Shown: piece by piece, positions 6,832 to 12,624 of the stretch | How positions within the stretch are numbered: position 1 is the stretch's first letter | Layout of the letters: each line of letters opens with the position of its first letter | Source of the DNA: Nitrospiria bacterium | Lineage (GTDB): Bacteria > Nitrospirota > Nitrospiria > JACQBZ01 | Assembly (NCBI GenBank): GCA_919901335.1 | Contig: CAKKOZ010000088.1 | Location: 1 to 15,830 of the forward strand | Length of the DNA: 15,830 bases | Direction: 5' to 3' | Notes under the pieces: generated by a model | What the model saw: the letters and a program-made list of their open reading frames with translations, nothing else | Database searches by the model: none | Told to the model about the DNA's origin: nothing | Program-made: the position numbers and the translations under genes

Positions 6832-7604
6832 CACGAATTCATCCCACCGCGGTGATTCATCCGAAGGCCGAAATTGCCGACACGGTCGAGATCGGTCCCT
6901 ACACGGTGATCGGCGAGCATGTCCGCCTGCACCCCGGGACGCAGATTGCGGCCCACGTCGTGATTGACGGTTGGACCGAAATCGGCGAGGGCTGCCGCAT
7001 TTTCCCGTTTGCGTCCATCGGGTCCATCCCCCAAGATCTCAAATTCAAGGGGGAAAAATCGCAGGTCATTATTGGAAAGAATAATACGATCCGCGAATAC
7101 GTGACGGTGAACCGCGGGACGGAACCGGGGGGCGGCGTCACGAAGGTCGGCGATCATAATCTCTTGATGGCCTACGTCCATGTGGCCCACGACTGCCGGA
7201 TCGGAAATCGCGTCATCTTGGCCAACGCGGCGACGCTTGCGGGTCATATCACCGTTCAGGACGACGCGGTCATCGGCGGTCTGACCGGGCTGCACCAGTT
7301 CGTCCGGATCGGCCGGCATGCGATCATCGGCGGCTGCTCTGCGGTGGCGCAGGACATTCCGCCGTTTGTCTCGGCCGTCGGGAACCGGGCCACGCTGTAC
7401 GGTCTGAACACCGTTGGACTGAAACGGCACGGTTTCAGTGATGATCAGATGACTTCGCTCAAGACGGCTTACAAGATCCTGTTCCGGTCCAAACTTTCGA
7501 TGAAGGACGCCGTGAAAAAGATACGGGACGATCTGTCGCATTCGTCCGAGGCGCAGGAACTGGCCGCCTTCGTCGAAACGTCCGAGCGGGGAGTTTGTCG
7601 GTGA
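6828..7604 (+). CDS. lpxA: UDP-N-acetylglucosamine O-acyltransferase LpxA
   Basis: The protein has 258 residues (the E. coli enzyme has 262) and starts with GTG inside the fabZ stop. Hexapeptide repeats fill about 1-190 (IHPTAVIHPKAEI, IGPYTVIGEHV, VIDGWTEIGEGC). The catalytic base is H121 in VHVAHDC, equivalent to E. coli H125, with H118 matching H122. The helical C-terminal domain (LKRHGFSDDQMTSLKTAYKI) is typical. G169 in IIGGCS aligns with E. coli G173, the residue that sets acyl-chain length, and glycine there goes with long (about C14) hydroxyacyl chains in E. coli; carrying this over is inference. LpxA performs the first, reversible acylation of UDP-GlcNAc. The next step needs LpxC, which is not encoded here. 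Confidence 0.97.
   Translation: MTRIHPTAVIHPKAEIADTVEIGPYTVIGEHVRLHPGTQIAAHVVIDGWTEIGEGCRIFPFASIGSIPQDLKFKGEKSQVIIGKNNTIREYVTVNRGTEPGGGVTKVGDHNLLMAYVHVAHDCRIGNRVILANAATLAGHITVQDDAVIGGLTGLHQFVRIGRHAIIGGCSAVAQDIPPFVSAVGNRATLYGLNTVGLKRHGFSDDQMTSLKTAYKILFRSKLSMKDAVKKIRDDLSHSSEAQELAAFVETSERGVCR
7588..7593 (+). promoter_or_regulatory. Ribosome binding site supporting the GTG start of lpxI
   Basis: GGGGAG lies 7 nt before the GTG at 7601, inside the end of lpxA. It favours that GTG over a TTG two codons earlier (7595), which would leave almost no spacer. Confidence 0.55.
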
Positions 7605-8401
7605 AGACGCTCGGCATCATCGCCGGCAGTGGGATTTTTCCCTTGACGGTGGCTCAGGCTGCGCGGCGGGAAGGCTATCGCGTCGTTGCGGTCGCCCATG
7701 AGGGTGAAACCCATCCCGATTTGGCCGCTCAGGTTGACGAGTTGACCTGGATCCACGTGGGTGAGTTGAATAAACTCATCGCGGCTTTCAAGGCGGCCGG
7801 GGTTTCCGAGGCGGTCATGGCGGGGGGCATCCAGAAGGTGCGGCTGTTTGGAAATGCCAGGCCCGATCTGCGCACCCTGTCGTTGCTGGCCCGAGTCGGA
7901 ATTAAAAAGGACGACAGCCTGCTCCGCGCCGTGGCGGAGGAGTTGGCCTCGGAGGGAATCCAGATCCGATCGGCGACGGAATTGCTGTCCAGCCTCTTGA
8001 CGCCCAAGGGACTGTTGACGGACCGATCGCTGACATCACGTGAAGAACAGGACGTGGAGTTCGGCTGGTCGCTTGCCAAGGAGATCGGTCGTCTGGACAT
8101 CGGCCAATGCGTGGTGGTCAAGGACCGTACCGTTCTGGCGGTTGAAGCGATTGAAGGAACGGATGAGACGATCCGGCGCGGCGGACGCCATGGCCGGGAG
8201 GGGACGGTTGTGGTCAAGGTGAGCAAACCGCAGCAGGATGCCCGCTTTGATCTTCCGACCGTCGGGCCGAAGACAATCGAGGTGATGACCGAAGTCGGCG
8301 CCACGGTTCTGGCCCTCGAGGCCGGCTGCAGCATTCTGTTGGAGAAAGACCTTCTATTGGAGAAGGCCCGGGCGGCCGGTATTTCGGTCTTGGGTCGCTA
8401 A
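7601..8401 (+). CDS. lpxI: UDP-2,3-diacylglucosamine pyrophosphatase LpxI
   Basis: The product has 266 residues from the GTG at 7601, whose last bases overlap the lpxA stop (GTGA); this junction mirrors fabZ/lpxA. The family (formerly DUF1009) is recognised by the N-terminal LGIIAGSGIFPLTVAQAARR, the central MAGGIQKVRLF and KKDDSLLRAVAEEL segments, a GTDETIRRGG stretch and the C-terminal RFDLPTVGPKTIEVM, whose Asp is the likely catalytic acid by comparison with the Caulobacter enzyme. LpxI hydrolyses UDP-2,3-diacylglucosamine to lipid X and UMP. It replaces LpxH, an unrelated enzyme, in many alphaproteobacteria, deltaproteobacteria and other diderms. It sits one step before lpxB in both pathway and gene order, with a single small kinase gene between them. 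Confidence 0.95.
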   Translation: MKTLGIIAGSGIFPLTVAQAARREGYRVVAVAHEGETHPDLAAQVDELTWIHVGELNKLIAAFKAAGVSEAVMAGGIQKVRLFGNARPDLRTLSLLARVGIKKDDSLLRAVAEELASEGIQIRSATELLSSLLTPKGLLTDRSLTSREEQDVEFGWSLAKEIGRLDIGQCVVVKDRTVLAVEAIEGTDETIRRGGRHGREGTVVVKVSKPQQDARFDLPTVGPKTIEVMTEVGATVLALEAGCSILLEKDLLLEKARAAGISVLGR

Positions 8402-8404
8402 GCC

Positions 8405-9085
8405 ATGGGGATCGACGGGATTACGCGAGAGAATCTCGTGCCGCGGCGCATCGAGCCGTTGCGTTCCGCCCAACCCTGGCAGCCGGACATTTGGCTGGTC
8501 CGGGGGGACACGGGCCCGGTTGTCGTAAAGGACTATCGGCCGAGAGGATTTTTGTACCGCTTTTTCGTGGGGCTTCCCTCGACCTGGAACGAGGCCCGGA
8601 TCTATCGGAAACTGGCCGGCATCGGGGGCATCCCGCGTTGTCATGGAACGCTGGACCGATATGCCATCGTGATCGAATACATTGACGGCCGGAACGCCTC
8701 CAAGGTCAAGCCGGGCGAGCTGCCGCATGAATTCTTTCATCGTCTGAAACGGATCGTGGACGCGGTCCATGAGCGGCGGATCGTCCTGTGCGATTTGCGG
8801 AACAAAAAGAACGTGATGGTTTCGAGAACCGGGGAGCCGTATCTGATTGATCTCTGCACGGCCTTCGAGCGGGGACGGCGCTGGAACCTGATTCGCAACT
8901 GGATTTACGGGATCTTCCATCAGGACGACGATCTGGGGCTGGCTAAGCTCAAGCGCCGGCTGGCGCCGGAACTCTTGACGCCGGAAGAGGCGGACCAACT
9001 GGATCGGGGCCTGTTCATGCAGAAAGAGGCTGTGGCGATCCGTAATGTCTGCGTGCGGTGGCTTAAACGATTCGTGAGTCGATAA
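8405..9085 (+). CDS. Small protein-kinase-fold protein, putative LPS/Kdo-type kinase
   Basis: This 226-residue protein has a compact kinase-fold layout. VVVKDYR gives the ATP-binding Lys (K42), NEARIYRKL supplies the helix-C Glu (E63), and YAIVIEYIDG is a hinge-like strand. CDLRNKKNVMV carries the catalytic Asp (D130) and a metal-binding Asn (N136, one position later than the D-x4-N spacing of most kinases). YLIDLCTAF has the DFG-equivalent Asp (D149). There is no glycine-rich loop of the standard type and no signal peptide or clear membrane span. The size and DLR-x(3)-N pattern recall RIO/LPS-kinase-like bacterial families (WaaP, KdkA, InaA relatives). It lies 3 nt after lpxI and 6 nt before lpxB, so it is made with the lipid A enzymes, and phosphorylation of lipid A or Kdo is a reasonable inference. 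A protein substrate cannot be excluded. Confidence 0.75.
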   Translation: MGIDGITRENLVPRRIEPLRSAQPWQPDIWLVRGDTGPVVVKDYRPRGFLYRFFVGLPSTWNEARIYRKLAGIGGIPRCHGTLDRYAIVIEYIDGRNASKVKPGELPHEFFHRLKRIVDAVHERRIVLCDLRNKKNVMVSRTGEPYLIDLCTAFERGRRWNLIRNWIYGIFHQDDDLGLAKLKRRLAPELLTPEEADQLDRGLFMQKEAVAIRNVCVRWLKRFVSR

Positions 9086-9091
9086 CCGGCC

Positions 9092-10246
9092 GTGATCAAA
9101 CGAACCGTGTTCATTGTGACGGGAGAGGCATCGGGCGATCTGCACGGCGCGGAGCTGGCCCGTGCTCTTCTGAAGCAGCAGCCGGACCTGCGTCTCCTCG
9201 GCATGGGAGGGGAGAAGATGGTCCAGGCCGGCGTCGAACTGATTTTCGACAACCGGCAACTGGGGGTGATGGGCCTGGTCGAGGTGCTCGGCCGATGGAG
9301 GAGCGTGCTCGCGGCTTTCGGGGCGGTCAGGAAGGCTTTGGAACGTCGGGCCGTGGATCTCGTCGTGCTGATTGATTCTCCTGATTTTAATCTGCGGGTC
9401 GCGCGGATGGCCAAGCGGCTGCATCTGCCAACGGTCTATTACATCGGGCCTAAGGTCTGGGCCTGGCGGCCCGGCAGGCTCAAGACGGCAAAAAAGTGGG
9501 TTGACCGGATGCTGGTGATCTTTCCGTTTGAAGAGCGGTTGTACCGGGATGCCGGTGTGCCGTGCGAGTTTGTGGGGAATCCGCTGATGGACGAGATTTC
9601 TGAAATGCCGGATCGCAAGGCGCTGCGACACCGATATGGAATTCCCGGCGATGCGGTGGTGATTGCGCTCTTGCCCGGCAGCCGTCGGATGGAGGTGGAC
9701 CGTCTTCTGGATCTGATGGCGGAGGCCTTCAAACGCATTCAAACAGATTTGCCGTCCGTGATCGGCCTGCTGCCGGTCGCGCCCTCTCTATCGCTGTCCG
9801 AGATCCGGCAACGCGTATCGGGCGAGAAGATCCGATTGGTGGAGGGCGCCGCGCCTCAGGTTCTGGCCTGCGCCGATTTTGCGATCATTGCCTCCGGCAC
9901 GGCGACGCTTGAGGCGGCCGTGGTCGGAACCCCGATGGTCGTCGTGTATAAAGTGTCCTGGCTGACAGCGCTGGTCGGGCGCCTTCTGATCAAGATTCGA
10001 AACGTTGGGCTGGTGAATATCATCGCCGGACGCCGGGTGGCGCCGGAGCTGCTTCAGTCGGACGCGACGCCGGAGAAAATTGCGGAGGCTGTTCTGGATT
10101 ATTTGAGGCACCCGGTGAAGATGCAGGAGCAAAAGAAGGCGCTGGAAGAAGTCCGACGGGAGCTGGGCCCGCCCGGCGCCGCCCGGCGCGCCGCGGCCGA
10201 GATACTTAAAATTTTATCCCAAACCGAAAGAACGGTCGCGGCATGA
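9092..10246 (+). CDS. lpxB: Lipid-A-disaccharide synthase LpxB
   Basis: The protein has 384 residues (the E. coli enzyme has 382) and begins with GTG 6 nt after the kinase stop. It is a GT19 glycosyltransferase: the N-terminal GEASGDLHG (11-19) and LLGMGGEKM motifs, the mid-protein IDSPDFNLRVA and YYIGPKVWAWRPGR, then EFVGNPLMDE, LLPGSRRMEV and the nucleotide-sugar site ASGTATLEAAVVGTPMVVVYK. LpxB joins lipid X to UDP-2,3-diacylglucosamine, making the beta-1,6 disaccharide at the inner face of the cytoplasmic membrane. The substrate lipid X is produced by LpxI, encoded two genes upstream. No strong ribosome site is visible, so translation may depend on coupling to the kinase gene. The stop overlaps the msbA start (ATGA). 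Confidence 0.97.
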   Translation: MIKRTVFIVTGEASGDLHGAELARALLKQQPDLRLLGMGGEKMVQAGVELIFDNRQLGVMGLVEVLGRWRSVLAAFGAVRKALERRAVDLVVLIDSPDFNLRVARMAKRLHLPTVYYIGPKVWAWRPGRLKTAKKWVDRMLVIFPFEERLYRDAGVPCEFVGNPLMDEISEMPDRKALRHRYGIPGDAVVIALLPGSRRMEVDRLLDLMAEAFKRIQTDLPSVIGLLPVAPSLSLSEIRQRVSGEKIRLVEGAAPQVLACADFAIIASGTATLEAAVVGTPMVVVYKVSWLTALVGRLLIKIRNVGLVNIIAGRRVAPELLQSDATPEKIAEAVLDYLRHPVKMQEQKKALEEVRRELGPPGAARRAAAEILKILSQTERTVAA

Positions 10247-11985
10247 AGCGCGCTCGACGATTGGTCGGATATCTCAAGCCCCACTGGAGGAGCCTAGCCG
10301 GCGCGACGGGTTGCGCCGCGGCCGTTTCGCTCCTGACGGCATCCTACGCCTGGATGATCAAGCCGATCATCGACGAGATCTTTATTAAAAACCGCTGGGA
10401 ACTGCTGTACTGGCTCATCCCGTCGATCATCGGGGTCGGCATCGCCAAGGGCGGATTTAATTACGCCCGGTCTTATCTGATGCGATACGTCGGAAACCGA
10501 GCCATTGCCGCGATCCGAAGCGACCTGTTCCAAAAAATGATCCGGATGCCGATCGGTTTTTTCAGTCATCAGCGGACCGGCGGTTTGATGTCCCTCATCG
10601 TCAACGACGCCGCCATGGTCCAGCAGGTGATCGCCACGGTGATCCGCGATCTGTTCCAGCAGTCGCTGACGATGATCGCCCTCGTAGGGGTTGTCTTCTA
10701 CCTGAACTGGTGGCTTGCACTGATTTCGATCGTGGTCATTCCGCTCTCCTTTTTTCCACTGAGCCGGATCGGCAATCGCATTCGGCGGATCGCCCGCTCC
10801 GGCCAGGAGAAAATCGCCGAGTTGACGACGTTGCTGGAGGAAACCCTGAACGGAATTCGTTTGATCAAGGCGTTCGGCTCCGAGCCGTTTGAGATAGACC
10901 GGTTCCACGATAAGAATCAGGAATATTTTCAGAAGACGATGAGGACGACGCGGGTCTCAGAACTGGTCCCGGCCATCATGGAAGGGGCCGGCGCAGTTGC
11001 CGCAGCCCTGATCATCGGCGTCGGCGCGTACGAGGTCCGAATGGGCCGAATGACGCCTGGCGGGTTCTTTTCTTTCCTCGGCGCGAGCTGGCTGATGTAT
11101 GCTCCGATCCGTCATCTTGCGGCGACCTCGATGATCATCCAACAGACGATTGCCGCGGTGGACCGGATCTTCTGGATGCTGGATCAACCGAGCGAACGGA
11201 TTTCTGACAAGGGAAAACGGGCGCTGAAGCCGGTGGAACGGGAGATTGCGTTCGAGCGGGTGTCGTTCTTTTATGAGGGGATGGATGAGGCGGCGCTGCG
11301 GGAGATCGATCTCACGGTCAAGGCGGGAGAGGTTGTGGCCCTGGTCGGGAGTTCCGGTTCCGGGAAGACGACCTTGATGAATCTCCTGCTTCGGTTTTAT
11401 GATCCGACCGAGGGCGTGATCCGCATTGACGGGGTTGACCTCCGCGAGGTCACATTGGGATCGCTCCGGAAGCAGATCGGGCTGGTGGCGCAGGAGACGA
11501 TTCTTTTCGACGACACCGTTTCAAAAAACATCGCATATGGGCTGGGGACGGTTGACGCGCAGCGGATGATTGAAGCGGCCCAGGCGGCCTATGCGGATGA
11601 GTTTATCCAGCGTCTTCCGCAGGGATACAATACGATGATCGGGGAGCGGGGCGTACGGCTTTCGGGCGGGCAGCGCCAGCGGCTGGCGATCGCGCGGGCC
11701 ATTTTGAGAAATTCGCCCATCCTGATCCTGGATGAGGCGACCTCATCGCTGGACTCGGAGTCCGAGATGTATATCCAAAAGGCGTTGTCGAATCTTCTGA
11801 AGAACCGGACGACCTTTGTCATCGCCCACCGGCTTTCGACGGTCCAGAACGCAAGCCGGATCGTCGTCATCGAGCAGGGGCGGATCATCGAGACGGGGCG
11901 GCACCCCGATCTTCTGCAAAAGGGCGGTATTTACAAGAAGCTCTATCAACTTCAGTTCCGAGAGCTGTATGTCGAAACTCCTTGA
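10243..11985 (+). CDS. msbA: Lipid A export ABC transporter, MsbA type (permease fused to ATPase)
   Basis: At 580 residues this matches MsbA (582 in E. coli). The N-terminal ABC transmembrane domain (about 1-315) contains hydrophobic spans around 20-40, 52-72, 135-170 and 245-290. The ATPase domain has Walker A GSSGSGKTT (369-377), a Q-loop (VAQETILFDDT), the signature LSGGQ (473-477), Walker B ILILDEA with D497 and E498, and the switch histidine H529 in IAHRLS. MsbA flips core-lipid A from the inner to the outer leaflet of the cytoplasmic membrane as a homodimer. Similar sequences include multidrug exporters, but the place between lpxB and the acyltransferase/waaA genes makes lipid A the likely cargo. 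It overlaps lpxB by 4 nt and the next gene by 17 nt. Confidence 0.93.
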   Translation: MKRARRLVGYLKPHWRSLAGATGCAAAVSLLTASYAWMIKPIIDEIFIKNRWELLYWLIPSIIGVGIAKGGFNYARSYLMRYVGNRAIAAIRSDLFQKMIRMPIGFFSHQRTGGLMSLIVNDAAMVQQVIATVIRDLFQQSLTMIALVGVVFYLNWWLALISIVVIPLSFFPLSRIGNRIRRIARSGQEKIAELTTLLEETLNGIRLIKAFGSEPFEIDRFHDKNQEYFQKTMRTTRVSELVPAIMEGAGAVAAALIIGVGAYEVRMGRMTPGGFFSFLGASWLMYAPIRHLAATSMIIQQTIAAVDRIFWMLDQPSERISDKGKRALKPVEREIAFERVSFFYEGMDEAALREIDLTVKAGEVVALVGSSGSGKTTLMNLLLRFYDPTEGVIRIDGVDLREVTLGSLRKQIGLVAQETILFDDTVSKNIAYGLGTVDAQRMIEAAQAAYADEFIQRLPQGYNTMIGERGVRLSGGQRQRLAIARAILRNSPILILDEATSSLDSESEMYIQKALSNLLKNRTTFVIAHRLSTVQNASRIVVIEQGRIIETGRHPDLLQKGGIYKKLYQLQFRELYVETP

Positions 11986-12624
11986 CAGGATACTTCTCCG
12001 GTTGATTCCGTGGCTGGGGTACGGAGTGATTCGCGGCCTTCGATGGACGATGCGCATCGAGGGGGTGAATTCCAAAGCACCCGATGCGTTTTGGAAGGAA
12101 GGCAAAAATCTAATCATGGCCTGCTGGCACGGACGGCAGTTAATGATGCCGTTTGTCTATCAAGGGGGAAAGATTTCGATCTTGATCAGCCGGCACCGCG
12201 ACGGCGAATGGATCGCGCGGACGGTCGGTCGGTTCGGGTTCCACGCGGCCCGGGGCTCCACGACCCGCGGCGCGGCGGCGGCCTTGAGGCATCTCATCCG
12301 GTCGGCCCGCGCCGGAGAGGACCTGGCCGTGACTCCGGACGGGCCTCGCGGGCCGAGACACGTGGTTCAACTTGGCGTGGTGGCGCTGGCAAAGCTGACG
12401 GGACTTCCGATCCTGCCGGTGGCGTTTGGCGCCTCTAAAAAAAAAATCTTCAGACCTGGGATGGTTTTTTAATTCCCTATCCGTTCAGCCGCGGCGTCTT
12501 TATTTGGGGTGATCCCATCTGGGTGCCGAAGGATGCCGACCGGGCCTTGTTGGAGTGTAAGCGAATCGAGTTGGAACAGCAGCTTCGAACCGTTACGGAG
12601 AAAGCGGATCACTATTGGGAGTAG
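11969..12624 (+). CDS. DUF374 (LpxL-like/PlsC-like) acyltransferase, frame changed at an A10 run
   Basis: Starting at the ATG at 11969, inside the end of msbA, the gene reads 159 codons in one frame to base 12445. That frame then gives only RPGMVF-type residues and stops at 12472 (167 residues in all). The -1 frame continues the family sequence without a break: LQTWDGFLIPYPFSRG, VFIWGDPIWVPKDAD, ending at TAG 12622-12624. Joined, the protein is 218 residues, the expected DUF374 length. Recognisable elements are CWHGRQLMMPF (52-62), SRHRDGEWIA (74-83), GSTTRGAAAALR (96-107) and VTPDGPRGPR (121-130). The family is related to lysophospholipid and lipid A acyltransferases, and its exact substrate is not known. 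The change falls at ten consecutive A (12437-12446). An assembly error, a real mutation, or productive slippage are all possible; intact sequence after the run argues against long decay. Confidence 0.85.
12437..12446 (+). repeat. Homopolymer run of ten A at the frame change
   Basis: This is the longest homopolymer I noticed in the window. It encodes three AAA Lys codons plus the first base of the next codon. Eleven or eight A would restore one continuous reading frame. A weak stem (GGATGG 12459-12464 with CTATCC 12477-12482, one G-U pair) lies 12 nt downstream. Confidence 0.9.

Noticed and set aside
8354..9742. Minus-strand open frame of 462 codons opposite the kinase gene and lpxB
   Set aside because: The plus strand holds recognisable genes across the whole stretch. 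The minus product is Pro/His/Arg-rich with no domain, as expected for antisense reading in GC-rich DNA.
11816..11968. Upstream extension of the DUF374 gene to an ATG at 11816
   Set aside because: The added 51 residues are Ser/Arg-rich, read in another frame of the msbA ATPase end, and the family sequence begins at the ATG at 11969.
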